The position numbers and the translations under genes are program-made. A stretch of 30,229 bases of DNA. Origin: Chloroflexota bacterium (GTDB lineage Bacteria > Chloroflexota > UBA11872). The notes below the pieces were generated by a model. That model was not told the origin of the DNA. It did not search any database and was given only the letters and a program-made list of their open reading frames with translations. The stretch lies in contig JAPOXI010000036.1 in the NCBI GenBank assembly GCA_026707185.1, positions 1 through 30,229 on the forward strand, given 5' to 3'. This document shows, in pieces, positions 15,940-25,308 of this stretch (within the stretch, counting starts at the first letter, position 1; the number at the start of each line of letters is the position of its first letter).

Positions 15940-18861
15940 ATGCGGGGCGCTGTGACCCGGGGACTGCGTGGGCACGTTCCCCGCTCGCTTGGAGCGCCGC
16001 TGCTGGCCGCAGCGCTGCTGTTGGTCGGATTGCTGCTGATTTATAGCCGCCTGATATTCGAGGGTCTGGTAGTGGCCGGCTATGACACGCAGACCTATTT
16101 CTACCCATATTGGGCAGCGACGTTTGACGGTTTGCGCTCCGGGCGGATTCCGCTATGGAATCCGAATCTGTTCATGGGAGCGCCATTCCTGGCCAATCCA
16201 CAGGCGGCTGTTCTCTATCTGCCGAACTGGCTCCTGCTTGGTCTGAGTGCCGAGCGGGCCATGAGCGCGGCGCTGGTGCTGCATGTGGCGTGGGCGGCCG
16301 CAGGAACGCTGGCACTGGCGCGCGTGGCACTGCGGGTGGGCTGGGCCCCGGCGGCGACGGGGGCGGCGGTGTTCGCGTTCGGCGGCTACTTCGTCGCGCA
16401 GTCGGGCCACGTGAACCAGGTGTCGGCGACGGCCTGGCTGCCCTGGCTGCTGCTGGCGATTGATCGCGCGGTGGCACGCGACCTCAGGGCGTGGACGGCG
16501 CTGCCGGCGGTGACCGCGCTGATGGTGCTGGCGGGGCACCCGCAAGTGGCATACATGAGCTTGTTGTTTGGACTGGTGTACGCGGCGACCGTGGGTTGTG
16601 CCAGTGGTGGCATCAGCTGGCGAGGGCGACTTCAAGGTGCAGGGCGCGGGCTGTTGGCGTGGGGCGCGGCCGGGGCCGGCGGCGTTCTGCTGGCGGCGGC
16701 GCAGCTACTGCCGACATCGGAACTCTCCCGCCACGGCATCCGTTCCGGCGGACTGCCGCTGCATGAAGCCGCGTCGTTTTCGTTGCCCGGGGAGGAGTTT
16801 CTTAGCGCGATCCTGCCCACGTTCACCCAATTGCCCTCGAGCACCGAGTTTGTCGCGCATATCGGGCTGAGCGGGATCATCCTGGCCGTGCTTGGGGTGG
16901 CAGCGCATCCGCGACGGGCGCGGACGGTGCTGCTGGTTGCGACGCTGACGGTCACGCTGATTCTGGCGGTCGGGCCGGCAACGCCGCTGTTTACCGTGGC
17001 ACACCGGCTCGTTCCAGGGTTTGACCTGTTTCGCGTTCCGCCGCGGTGGCTCTTGCTGGGAATCCTGGCCGCGGCACTGCTGGCGGCGCAGGGCGCTCAG
17101 ACGTTGGGGCATTCGCGGCTCAAGATCAGCGCGTGGAGGCTTTGGTTAGCCCCAGGGCTCGGCTTGGCCGCGGTGGGACTGGCCCTGGCGACTGCCGGGG
17201 CCGTACATCCCGTGAGCGAGGTCGTTTTCCGGCCGTGGATTGTGGCCGGGCTACTGGCGCTGGTGGTATTGGCCGCGGCCTATGCCTCCCCGTGGACGTG
17301 GACGCGGTGGGCGGTCGCCGCCGTGGTGGTGATCGAATTGGCGGTGGCGTCTGGGCCTGGAGCTGTGCGCCAGGCGGTGCCGCCGGAGGCGTTCGCCGCC
17401 GACCGCCACGTGGCGGCTGCCCTCAGCGCCGACGGCTGGGACGGCCGGGTGCTGAGCCTGGCGAACCCTGCGTTTGAGATTAGGCAGCCGGTTCGCGCGG
17501 AGCTGGCCGCGGCGTGGCTTGACCGTCTGGGCGAGCGCTCGTATCGCGAGTTGCTGGTGACCCTGAAGAATTCCTCGATCATGAATCCCAACCTGGGGAT
17601 GGCGTATGGCCTGGCAAGCGCTGACGGATATGACGGCGGGGTCTTACCGCTTCGAAGCTACGTCGAGTTTCGCGACCTGTTGTTGCCTGGAACGGGGGCG
17701 ACGCCTGATCTGCTGATACAACAGGCGCTCATGGACATACCGCCCGACCGAGTCCTGGACGGACTGGGGGTTCAGACGATCATTCAGAGCCCGGACACGA
17801 TGCTGGACGTGGAGGCGGCGACACTGGACCTGGGCGATTGGCGGCGAATCGATGAGAACGGGCGGGTTGACGAGGTGCACGTGGATGATGTGGTTGGAGT
17901 CGCGGTTCTTATCGACGCTGCGACCGACGGGAGAGCCGGGTCGGCCGGCCGCGTGGACGTGAACGGGACCGACGGGATGACCGTGTCGCTGCCGCTCGTC
18001 CGTCGTGAGAATCGACCGGAGCGGGTTGTGCTGGGACCGGGGCACCTCGTGTCGGTTCGAAGGGGTTTGGATCGGCCGTCGTTCGTGAGCCGGGCTGTCT
18101 TCGAGACGCCGATGGACGTTCGCCGGATCACGGTTGCTGCCGAAGGGCCGCCATTCGAATTGCGCGGACTGGCGTTGCTGCACAGCGACGGCAATTCAAC
18201 GCCCCTGGCATTGCGGTCCGAAGGGGCGGCCGTGAGCCGGCGGGCCGGCGAGGTGGTGGTGACGCGCAGGGGAACCGCCGGGCCAAGGGGTTGGCTGGTG
18301 TCGGATGTTCGGCTGGCGCGGGATGGCCCAGCGGTTCGCAACCTCGTTGGCGGGTTCGACTTCGCTCCCGACCAGACGGTGGTGTTGACGGTTGGCGGCG
18401 ATGAGCCGTCGCGCTGGGGTGTGCTCGGCGAGGCGGCCCGCGCAGTCGGACTGCTTGGACCGTCCGCATCGGCAGGACACGTGAACGCTGACTTCGTCGC
18501 TGCATTGTTGGCGCTTCGGCCGTCCGGGGCGTTGGGGGAAGCGGTGGCCGATGGCGTGGTGTCGCTGGTGGAGGCGCCTGAGCGCGTGAGCCTGCAGGTT
18601 CGAACGTCCGGCCCGCGCGTGCTGGTGCTGCCGGATGCGCCGTATCCGGGCTGGCGGGCGTACGTGAACGGTGTGGAACAGCCAGTCTGGCAAGCAAACG
18701 TGGGGCACCGCGCGGTGCTCGTTCGGGAAGCCGGGGACCACCTGGTCGAGTTCAGGTACCGTTCCCTTCCTTTTGAAGTCGGTCGGGTCGTGTCACTTAT
18801 GAGCCTGGGCGCGCTTGTCGCGGGTACAGCAGCCGTGGGGCTGCGCGGTCGACGCCGGTAG
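15940..18861 (+). CDS. YfhO-family multispanning membrane protein
   Basis: The 973-residue protein has about a dozen hydrophobic segments in residues 18-465 and a long extracytoplasmic domain, then a last membrane segment near the C-terminus. Family landmarks are GYDTQTYFYP near 47-56, NPNLFMGAPFLANPQ at 74-88 and the C-terminal YPGWRAYVNG with the following VEFRYR. YfhO proteins belong to the GT-C-like group and are implicated in glycosylation of surface polymers such as lipoteichoic acid; activity here is inferred. The D49 in the first outer loop matches the usual acidic residue of GT-C enzymes. The ATG has GGGAGG 14 bases upstream, a long spacing. Its stop is four bases before the glycosyltransferase start, so the two are probably coupled. 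Confidence 0.85.
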   Translation: MRGAVTRGLRGHVPRSLGAPLLAAALLLVGLLLIYSRLIFEGLVVAGYDTQTYFYPYWAATFDGLRSGRIPLWNPNLFMGAPFLANPQAAVLYLPNWLLLGLSAERAMSAALVLHVAWAAAGTLALARVALRVGWAPAATGAAVFAFGGYFVAQSGHVNQVSATAWLPWLLLAIDRAVARDLRAWTALPAVTALMVLAGHPQVAYMSLLFGLVYAATVGCASGGISWRGRLQGAGRGLLAWGAAGAGGVLLAAAQLLPTSELSRHGIRSGGLPLHEAASFSLPGEEFLSAILPTFTQLPSSTEFVAHIGLSGIILAVLGVAAHPRRARTVLLVATLTVTLILAVGPATPLFTVAHRLVPGFDLFRVPPRWLLLGILAAALLAAQGAQTLGHSRLKISAWRLWLAPGLGLAAVGLALATAGAVHPVSEVVFRPWIVAGLLALVVLAAAYASPWTWTRWAVAAVVVIELAVASGPGAVRQAVPPEAFAADRHVAAALSADGWDGRVLSLANPAFEIRQPVRAELAAAWLDRLGERSYRELLVTLKNSSIMNPNLGMAYGLASADGYDGGVLPLRSYVEFRDLLLPGTGATPDLLIQQALMDIPPDRVLDGLGVQTIIQSPDTMLDVEAATLDLGDWRRIDENGRVDEVHVDDVVGVAVLIDAATDGRAGSAGRVDVNGTDGMTVSLPLVRRENRPERVVLGPGHLVSVRRGLDRPSFVSRAVFETPMDVRRITVAAEGPPFELRGLALLHSDGNSTPLALRSEGAAVSRRAGEVVVTRRGTAGPRGWLVSDVRLARDGPAVRNLVGGFDFAPDQTVVLTVGGDEPSRWGVLGEAARAVGLLGPSASAGHVNADFVAALLALRPSGALGEAVADGVVSLVEAPERVSLQVRTSGPRVLVLPDAPYPGWRAYVNGVEQPVWQANVGHRAVLVREAGDHLVEFRYRSLPFEVGRVVSLMSLGALVAGTAAVGLRGRRR

Positions 18862-18865
18862 CCAG

Positions 18866-20098
18866 ATGTACGCCGTGTACATCGCGCCGTTTGGGTTCGC
18901 GCCGAAGAACACGACGGGTCGGCGCCTGATGCCGATGGCGCGAGCGGCCGCGGCGGTTGGGCACCGGGTTCGCGTAATCGTGCCGCCCTATGACGACCCC
19001 GCCACCTACGGGCGCGAGTGGGAGGACGACGGCGTGGAGGTGATGTGCCTGCCACGTCCGAGGTTTGACGGCACGGCGCTGATTGGTGCCGCCTTTACCC
19101 AGTGGCGGCTGGCCCGGGCGGCGGCCGACCTGGTGGCTGCGTGGCGTCCTGACCTGGTGCATGTGTTCAAGCCGAAGGCAGTGTCGGGGCTGGCGCAAAC
19201 GCTGATCGCGCGGCGGCGCGACCGACCGGCCATCGTGCTGGACCTGGATGACTGGGAGGGTCGCGAGGGCTGGAGCCGGAACGAGGACTACCCACGACCT
19301 CTGGTGGAGCTGTTTGAGATCCAGGAACGCCTGGGGATGCGGCGCTGCGATGCGTTCACGGCAGCCAGCCGGCTGCTCGCCGAGCGGGCGGGCGACGTCG
19401 CTTCCGACTGCCCGCGCTTGTATCTACCGAACGGTTTTGATCCGGCGGCATACGAAGCGTGGGAGTCCGATCGAGCCGGAAACGCGTTCCGCCGGTCGCT
19501 GGGGATCCGCACCCGGGAGCGCCTCATCCTGATCTACACGCGGTTCTTTGACTATGAGCTGGAGGACTGGGCCAGCGTGATTCGGACGATTGCGGCGAAG
19601 TCGGCGTCCGCGCGATTCCTTGTGCTGGGAGCGGGGAAGTTCGGGCAGGAGCGCGACCTGGCGGCGGACATGCGAGTGTCCGGCCTGGCCGATCGGATGT
19701 CGTTTCTGGGATGGCTCCCGTTTGCGGACATACCGTCGGCGCTGGCGGCGGTTGATCTGGCACTGATGCCGCTGGCCGATACGGTGGCGAATCGAGCGAA
19801 GTGTTCGCCGCGGTATATCGACTTGATGTACGCCGGGGTTCCAGTGGTGACAACGCCGGTGGGCGAGGCGCTGACGTTCATCAGCGACGGCGAGACGGGG
19901 TTCGTGGCGGCGGACGCGTCTCCGGAGGCCGTGGCCGCGGCCGCGATGCGCGCGCTGGCCGGAGACCTATCGGCTGACGTTACAGAACGTGCGCGCGCGC
20001 TGGCGGTCCAGGAGCTCGCGTGGGAACAACTGACCGAGCCGCTGTCGGGACTATACGAAGGCGCGGTTGCTCGTGCGGCGTCGCGACGCGGAGGCTAA
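18866..20098 (+). CDS. Glycosyltransferase, GT4-like (GT-B fold)
   Basis: A 410-residue cytoplasmic glycosyltransferase with two Rossmann-like halves. The N-terminal half has the acceptor-side loop FAPKNTTGRR and a VHVFKPK strand; the C-terminal half shows LGAG, FLGWLPFADIP and AALMP-like DLALMPL, then SPRYIDLMYAGVPVV and DGETGFV, which is the donor-binding region of GT4 enzymes. The family's E-x7-E is replaced by a pattern without the first Glu (CSPRYIDLMYAG), so the donor is hard to guess. I choose the ATG at 18866 over an upstream ATG at 18815 that lies inside the previous gene. It overlaps the convergent cdaR stop by four bases. Confidence 0.88.
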   Translation: MYAVYIAPFGFAPKNTTGRRLMPMARAAAAVGHRVRVIVPPYDDPATYGREWEDDGVEVMCLPRPRFDGTALIGAAFTQWRLARAAADLVAAWRPDLVHVFKPKAVSGLAQTLIARRRDRPAIVLDLDDWEGREGWSRNEDYPRPLVELFEIQERLGMRRCDAFTAASRLLAERAGDVASDCPRLYLPNGFDPAAYEAWESDRAGNAFRRSLGIRTRERLILIYTRFFDYELEDWASVIRTIAAKSASARFLVLGAGKFGQERDLAADMRVSGLADRMSFLGWLPFADIPSALAAVDLALMPLADTVANRAKCSPRYIDLMYAGVPVVTTPVGEALTFISDGETGFVAADASPEAVAAAAMRALAGDLSADVTERARALAVQELAWEQLTEPLSGLYEGAVARAASRRGG

Positions 20099-21477
20099 TT
20101 GATCGGCGACGTTGCCCCAGGCGGCGTCCCTGCCGTGGGTGTGGGTTGAACGGTTGGCGTCGGTGTCGCGACAGCACCGCCGGGTCCAATCAACGGCCGG
20201 CTCTGCGGCGTCGGCGCCGAGCTGTCGGCAGGTTGTAACTCGACGGTAAGTACCGGCGGGGTGACCTGGGTGATGTCAAGGCCGGGCGGAACGGTGATCA
20301 CCGGGCGAAGCTGATGTCGCCCGGGACTCAGATTGGCCACGTCGAGTTCAGCGACAACATCGCCTGCGCGCAGATCCTGCAGGGTCTCGACGGAGCCGCC
20401 GACCACGATCTGAACCGAGGCCTGGGAGACGGCGGCCGTCAGGTTGGGATCAATATTGATAGCGACAACGGCCGCCTGGATGGTGGTGGTGTCGGCGAGT
20501 GGTTCCACGACGATAACGATCGCCGCCGTCGGCTCGTCACTAAGCAGCCGGACGCCGACCGGGCTGTCGAACGCGACATCGCCTTCGACATCGCCGCGTG
20601 CGCCGTCTATATCGAGGGCGACCGTACGAACGGCGCTCACTCGCTCGATGTCCTCGGGCTGCCCCTGGATTTCCACCGTGGTGGGGACCACGCTGATCTC
20701 GCGGACAAAGAAGCCGGGCGCAACACTCCCCGACAGCTCGGCGAGAACCGGCACGCGCTTGCGGCTGGTGATACGACTAATCGGAACCCGGACCTGGGCG
20801 GTTTGCGGGTCAAGGTGGACGTTCTCGACCTCATTGCCGCTTCGATCTGTTGGAATCAGCAGGGCCTGGGTGGAAACGTCGCTGGTGGCTCCCTCCAGGC
20901 TCAGGTTGACGATGACGGAGGCCACCTCTTCGACTTCCGAGGCGCCGCCGCTGACCTGCACGCTGGCGGGACTGGATTCCACGTCGTTGACTTCGGCTCG
21001 GAATCCGACGGCCGGGGCGCTTTCCAGGCGGGCGGTGACCTCAAAGGCTCGGACTTCGAATGGATCGATCTGGACCGTGACAGTCTCCGGCGTGACCCGG
21101 ACCACGTCCGTTGCCGTGTCCGCGACGACGACCTCCACCGGAAGCTGGTGGACGCCCGAGCCGACGGCGGCAAGGTCCACGCGTGCCGAAAAGTCGCGAA
21201 CCGTCAACCGCCGGATGTTCTCGCGCGGACCACCAACCGTCACGCGCACCGGCTGGATCGGGCTGGCGAGAACCAGGCTGGGCCCGAGGTTGACTTCGTC
21301 GACCTGGATGTCGTCGTCAATGAGTTCCTGAGTGCTTGGATTCTGCTCAATGGTCCAGACCACCCAAACCAGGGCCGAAAGGACAAGCGCTACGAGAAAG
21401 CGCACGCCGAGCGTGCGGGAGAAAAACCGGCGCGCGAGGATGATCCGACGCGCGCGCCGGCGTTCGGCGGCGTTCAC
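20095..21477 (-). CDS. cdaR: YbbR-domain protein, CdaA regulator
   Basis: The 460-residue protein has a basic N-terminus, one transmembrane helix (about 25-43) and then roughly four YbbR repeats in the extracytoplasmic part (about 50-395), ending in a Pro/Thr-rich tail. CdaR proteins bind and modulate the diadenylate cyclase CdaA from outside the membrane. The GTG start overlaps the cdaA stop by four bases (GTGA), indicating translational coupling and a 1:1 unit. No glmM, the third gene of the Firmicutes operon, follows; instead a convergent glycosyltransferase lies on the other strand. Confidence 0.9.
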   Translation of the reverse strand: MNAAERRRARRIILARRFFSRTLGVRFLVALVLSALVWVVWTIEQNPSTQELIDDDIQVDEVNLGPSLVLASPIQPVRVTVGGPRENIRRLTVRDFSARVDLAAVGSGVHQLPVEVVVADTATDVVRVTPETVTVQIDPFEVRAFEVTARLESAPAVGFRAEVNDVESSPASVQVSGGASEVEEVASVIVNLSLEGATSDVSTQALLIPTDRSGNEVENVHLDPQTAQVRVPISRITSRKRVPVLAELSGSVAPGFFVREISVVPTTVEIQGQPEDIERVSAVRTVALDIDGARGDVEGDVAFDSPVGVRLLSDEPTAAIVIVVEPLADTTTIQAAVVAINIDPNLTAAVSQASVQIVVGGSVETLQDLRAGDVVAELDVANLSPGRHQLRPVITVPPGLDITQVTPPVLTVELQPADSSAPTPQSRPLIGPGGAVATPTPTVQPTPTAGTPPGATSPIN

Positions 21478-22307
21478 CTACTGCGGGAAATCCAGGCTGG
21501 CAGGCCCTGGAGACCCGCACCCCGCGTCTGAATGCGGAACGCGGTTTCGAGCCGGCGTCGCAACTGGTCCGGCGTGAGATGGCGTTCCAGGCGCCCGTCC
21601 ACAGCCATTGAGATTCCGCCGGTTTCCTCGGAAATGATCACGGCAACGGCGTCGGTCGCTTCCGTTATTCCAAGACCGGCGCGATGCCGGGTGCCGACAT
21701 GATCCTGGGGCCCCAGCTCGTCGCTGAGCGGGAGCATGACGTGCGCGGCGACGACTTCGGTGCCGTTGACCAAAATCGCTCCATCATGCAGTTCCGAGCC
21801 AGGATGAAAGACCGTGACGAGCAGATTGCGCGAGAGGCTGGCTTCCAGCCGCGTGCCGGTGCTGGCGAATTCGTCCAGTCCGCCTTGGCGCTGCACCACA
21901 ATGAGCGCGCCCCAGAGCCGCGCCGAGAGCTCCTCGGCCGAGCCAACGACGGAGCCAATCATCTGTTCCGTCTGCTCAGCCGTAACCATTCCGAACGGAT
22001 GTGCCACGAGTGTCCCGGTACGGCCCACGCGCTCCAGCAGGCGCCGAAGTTCCGGCTGAAAAACTACGATCAGGGCAAACGTTGCCACCAACAGACCCTG
22101 GTCCAATATCCAGTTGATGAGTTCAAGCTGCAGTACGCGGCCAATGACGAAGAGACCAACAGCTACGACCAGCAGGCCGCGAAGCAGCTGATCAGCCTGA
22201 GTGCCTCGGATCAGCGAGAGAACGGCATTGAACAGGAGGGCGACGAGCAGAATCTGAATCGCGGCACCAAAGTCAAACTCACCTGCAAGGTATTCAAGCT
22301 GTTCCAC
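21474..22307 (-). CDS. cdaA: Diadenylate cyclase CdaA
   Basis: The 277-residue membrane enzyme condenses two ATP into cyclic di-AMP. Three N-terminal helices lie at about 14-33, 40-58 and 67-84, followed by the DAC domain. The catalytic motifs are intact: HDGA at 174-177 and GTRHRAGLG at 205-213. Cyclic di-AMP normally controls potassium and osmolyte transport and cell-wall balance. The GTG start has no evident ribosome site. The gene is 41 bases after argF and overlaps cdaR by four bases. Confidence 0.94.
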   Translation of the reverse strand: MEQLEYLAGEFDFGAAIQILLVALLFNAVLSLIRGTQADQLLRGLLVVAVGLFVIGRVLQLELINWILDQGLLVATFALIVVFQPELRRLLERVGRTGTLVAHPFGMVTAEQTEQMIGSVVGSAEELSARLWGALIVVQRQGGLDEFASTGTRLEASLSRNLLVTVFHPGSELHDGAILVNGTEVVAAHVMLPLSDELGPQDHVGTRHRAGLGITEATDAVAVIISEETGGISMAVDGRLERHLTPDQLRRRLETAFRIQTRGAGLQGLPAWISRSR

Positions 22308-22348
22308 GGGAGCCGCTTATCGTCGCCGCCGACGGTTATTCAGTCTAC

Positions 22349-23329
22349 CTACGCTCCAAGCTCGTCGAACGCGGCGTCGCCGCGCATGGTCGCCACGAGC
22401 AGCGCCTTCTGGGTGTGCAGGCGATTCTCGGCTTGATCGAAAACGATCGACTGGGGGCCATCCAGGACGGCGTCCGTGACCTCCTCACCCCGATGGGCGG
22501 GGAGACAGTGCATGAATACGGCCTTGGGATCCGCGACCGACATCATGTCGTCGTCGACGCGGTAGGAGGCAAAGACCTCGCGGCGTTGGGCGGCCTCGTC
22601 TTCCATCCCCATGCTGACCCAAGCGTCGGTGTAGACCACTTCGGCGCGGTGCACGGCGGCTGCCGGGTCGTTTCCGATCTCGATGCTCCCGCCGCCGTTT
22701 TCGGCAATCTCCTGGGCGCGCTCCAGGATGTCGTCGTCGGGCTCGTAGCCGACGGGTGAGGCCACGCGGACGTTCATGCCCGCGAGGGCGCCGCCAAAGA
22801 GCAGCGAGTTGCAGACGTTGAATCCGTCGCCGACGTACGCCAGTCGGCGGCCGGCCAGACTTCCCAGGTGCTCCCTGATCGTCAGCAGGTCCGCCAGGGC
22901 CTGGCAGGGGTGCGTCAGATCGCTGAGGCCGTTGATTACCGGGATATCGGCCCACGCGGCCAGATCTTCCAACGTGCTGTGCGCATACACGCGTGCCATC
23001 AGGGCATCAACCCAGCGTTCAAGATTGCGCGCGATGTCGGGGATTGACTCGCGAACGCCGATCTGGGTGTGTTCATTCATGAGGTCGACCGCAAATCCCC
23101 CGAGCTGGGACATGCCAACCATGAAGGTCGTGCGAGTCCGCAGGGAGGCCTTCTCAAAGAGCATCGCGAGGCTGAGGCCGGACAGCAGAGGATGCGGCTG
23201 GCCAGCGGCCTGCAACTCCTTCAGCTGAGCGGCTCGATCAAGCAGGCAGCGGAGCTGGTCGGGCGACAGGTCTGCCAGGCTGAGAAAGTCGCGTCCCAGC
23301 AGGTCGGTGCCGGCGGTGTGCGTGGTCAA
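22349..23329 (-). CDS. argF: Ornithine carbamoyltransferase
   Basis: The 326-residue protein makes citrulline from ornithine and carbamoyl phosphate in arginine synthesis. The carbamoyl-phosphate site is SLRTRTTF at 62-69 (the common form is STRTR) with HPCQ at 140-143. The ornithine side has N171 in GDGFNV, D235 with SMG at 239-241 and HCLP at 274-277. These distinguish it from aspartate carbamoyltransferase. The start is TTG, overlapping the stop of the SpoIID-like gene by four bases (TTGA) with no good ribosome site, so translation depends on coupling. No other arginine genes are nearby, so the pairing with cell-envelope genes is unusual. Confidence 0.93.
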   Translation of the reverse strand: MTTHTAGTDLLGRDFLSLADLSPDQLRCLLDRAAQLKELQAAGQPHPLLSGLSLAMLFEKASLRTRTTFMVGMSQLGGFAVDLMNEHTQIGVRESIPDIARNLERWVDALMARVYAHSTLEDLAAWADIPVINGLSDLTHPCQALADLLTIREHLGSLAGRRLAYVGDGFNVCNSLLFGGALAGMNVRVASPVGYEPDDDILERAQEIAENGGGSIEIGNDPAAAVHRAEVVYTDAWVSMGMEDEAAQRREVFASYRVDDDMMSVADPKAVFMHCLPAHRGEEVTDAVLDGPQSIVFDQAENRLHTQKALLVATMRGDAAFDELGA

Positions 23330-25155
23330 TAGACGTGCTCAAAGTCGACGCCGGTGTAGTAGGTCGCCAGTATCTGCTCACCGTTGGCACCGGCGGCCGC
23401 CATGGCGTTGGCGCTGCGCAGCGGAAGTCCGACGCCGTGGCCCAGCAGGGTCTGGCCCTGGCTGTAGGGGTCGTCAACCGCTACGGCCCAGGGTTTGAGC
23501 GGGCCGCCCCACTGCGTATGCCAGCTGCGGGTGCGGCCGTCGGCGCGCGAAAAGTACACGGAGTGGATGGTACGTCCCTCGTAGGTGAGAACACAGCCCC
23601 TGGTGTCGTGAATCGCATCGCGCAGACGGGTTCCCGAGAGTTCGCGGGCGTAGCCGTGGTAGACCTGATCGCGGGTGTACAGCGTCGGCGTGTGCCGGGT
23701 GGAGGCGGCGACGTCGAATAGATTGGTGCGTGCGCGACGCTCGGAGCGAACCGTATAGGCATAGGTGCGAAACGCGATAGCCGACGCGCGCAGCGCTTCC
23801 CAGGGAATCGTGTCGTTTTGCTCCACGAGGCCCGACAGGTAGTCGTCCATGGGCAACGTGTTGACGAGCCAGGCGCTCCGGTAGCTGGACAGCCAGGCGA
23901 ACTCCATGGACCCTCGATAGGTTCGCTGGGGGGCCGTTTCTTCGAGCCGCAGCAGTGAGTCCTCGATGGGATCGATCAACACCTTTCCGACAGTCTCAAT
24001 GCGGGTGCCATCCGGGAGGTCGACCAAATGTCGTTCATTCGGGATGTCGCGGCGGATTATTGCTCGGTCGTTCTCGCCAAGCTCCGCCAGAACCACTCCG
24101 CCCACGTCGCTAATCCTCAGGCCGGCCGTCGAAAAGACGGTGGCCTGATCGACGCCCGGGTTGTCGTCGCTGATGTCAAGGAGTCCGACCCTGATGTCCG
24201 GCGTGTCCAGTTGCGCCGGCGCGTCGATGATCGGTGCGCGTACGGCCCGCGAGGAGAACCACTCGCCACCGATTTGCAGGTCCGGCTGGATTCGGAAGGG
24301 TCCGGGGACCGTCGGCATCTGCACGGGAATGTCGACGGTCACGGCGCCGCCAGGCGCCACGTCGTCAGGCAGCGTCAGCGGAGTTGGCGTGGCGCGAGCG
24401 ATCGGATTGTGCGAGTCGGCCCAGCGAACGCCCACCGTCACGGCATCGTCGCCTGAAGCCGCCCAGGTGGCATCGCCGGTGTTCGCCGCGGTGAGCCTGA
24501 GCGACGCTGCGGCGCTCGGCGACTGCGGGGCGATGGAATCGACGGCGTAGCTGGCGTCAATCCCGTCCGAAAGCGACGCGAGGAACTGGCTGCCGAGGGG
24601 TTCGATCCGGATTGGGAGGTCGCGCGTGGCGAGGTAGCTCAGTTTGCCGCGCTGAAAGAATTGGGCCGTGATACCCCCGGCCTCAGGCACCTCCTCGGAG
24701 ATTGGCAGACCGAGCAGATCGGCGCGGCCCAGGCGCTTCCAAAGTTCCAGAAAGCCGAAGCGGACCGAATGGCGCGTCTGCCAGATGTATTCCACGGTCG
24801 GCTCGCTGCGAAACGGAGCGATCTGGCGAAAGTAGCGGCCGCCCGAGACCAGTTCGCCGAGCAGGGCAGGCTGCACCTCGTATGTGGTGCCGGCGTTCTC
24901 GGGCCAGAATTCCAGCAGGAAGTTGGCGAAGAGTTGGGCTGAGCGACCGTTGCGTTGGAAAAGCTCCGAGAGAGGATTGCCAACAACCTCGACTCCGCCG
25001 ACGCGCTCGACGAAGTCGGTGAAGAGCGGATCGATAGCGGCGTCCGCTACGGCCGTGATCTCGGCGAGAACGCGACCAGCCGGCGCCGCAACCATGCCAG
25101 CGGTACCAAGGGCAGCCGCTCGGCCGAAGGTTCGTCGTGACAGCTGTCGAGGCAT
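23326..25155 (-). CDS. Tat-exported SpoIID/LytB-like protein
   Basis: A 609-residue secreted protein. Its N-terminus has a twin-arginine signal (SRRTFGRAA) and a hydrophobic stretch ending in an AxA-type site near VLA at 29-31. Residues 35-190 contain repeated FLEFWPENAG/FGFLELWKRLG-like segments typical of Chloroflexota secreted proteins, followed by an Ig-like domain (about 215-310). The SpoIID domain occupies about 320-605, with YLSGLVEQN at 439-447 and WEALRASAIAFRTYAY at 452-467; E445 aligns with the catalytic Glu of SpoIID, and GHGVGL is near the end. The known function is cutting denuded glycan strands of peptidoglycan. Sporulation is not implied. A nested palindrome lies 12 bases upstream of the ATG; no ribosome site is seen. 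Confidence 0.86.
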   Translation of the reverse strand: MPRQLSRRTFGRAAALGTAGMVAAPAGRVLAEITAVADAAIDPLFTDFVERVGGVEVVGNPLSELFQRNGRSAQLFANFLLEFWPENAGTTYEVQPALLGELVSGGRYFRQIAPFRSEPTVEYIWQTRHSVRFGFLELWKRLGRADLLGLPISEEVPEAGGITAQFFQRGKLSYLATRDLPIRIEPLGSQFLASLSDGIDASYAVDSIAPQSPSAAASLRLTAANTGDATWAASGDDAVTVGVRWADSHNPIARATPTPLTLPDDVAPGGAVTVDIPVQMPTVPGPFRIQPDLQIGGEWFSSRAVRAPIIDAPAQLDTPDIRVGLLDISDDNPGVDQATVFSTAGLRISDVGGVVLAELGENDRAIIRRDIPNERHLVDLPDGTRIETVGKVLIDPIEDSLLRLEETAPQRTYRGSMEFAWLSSYRSAWLVNTLPMDDYLSGLVEQNDTIPWEALRASAIAFRTYAYTVRSERRARTNLFDVAASTRHTPTLYTRDQVYHGYARELSGTRLRDAIHDTRGCVLTYEGRTIHSVYFSRADGRTRSWHTQWGGPLKPWAVAVDDPYSQGQTLLGHGVGLPLRSANAMAAAGANGEQILATYYTGVDFEHVY

Positions 25156-25166
25156 AGGGGACTAGC

Positions 25167-25196
25167 GTAACGGGAAAACGGGCCGTTTGGGGTTAC
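25167..25196. promoter_or_regulatory. Nested palindrome, candidate operator
   Basis: A 13-base dyad (AAACGG, centre G, CCGTTT at 25176-25188) sits inside an outer 5-base dyad (GTAAC at 25167-25171, GTTAC at 25192-25196) with nearly the same centre. It is between the divergent SpoIID-like and desulfurase genes, 12 bases from the former's ATG, where a repressor would block transcription or initiation. It is not a terminator, since neither gene ends here. Confidence 0.4.
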
Positions 25197-25308
25197 AAAG
25201 CTCACGTTTGGAGACGATGTTCCCGATAGTCACGGCAATCCTCGGGGTGGATCGGGGCGCATGCCGCTGCACGCCGAATGCCAGGCTTAACGCGGGCATA
25301 CTGGCGAT

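Noticed and set aside
23326..25155. Evidence for sporulation
   Set aside because: SpoIID domains are widespread in non-sporulating bacteria, and no other sporulation gene is here.
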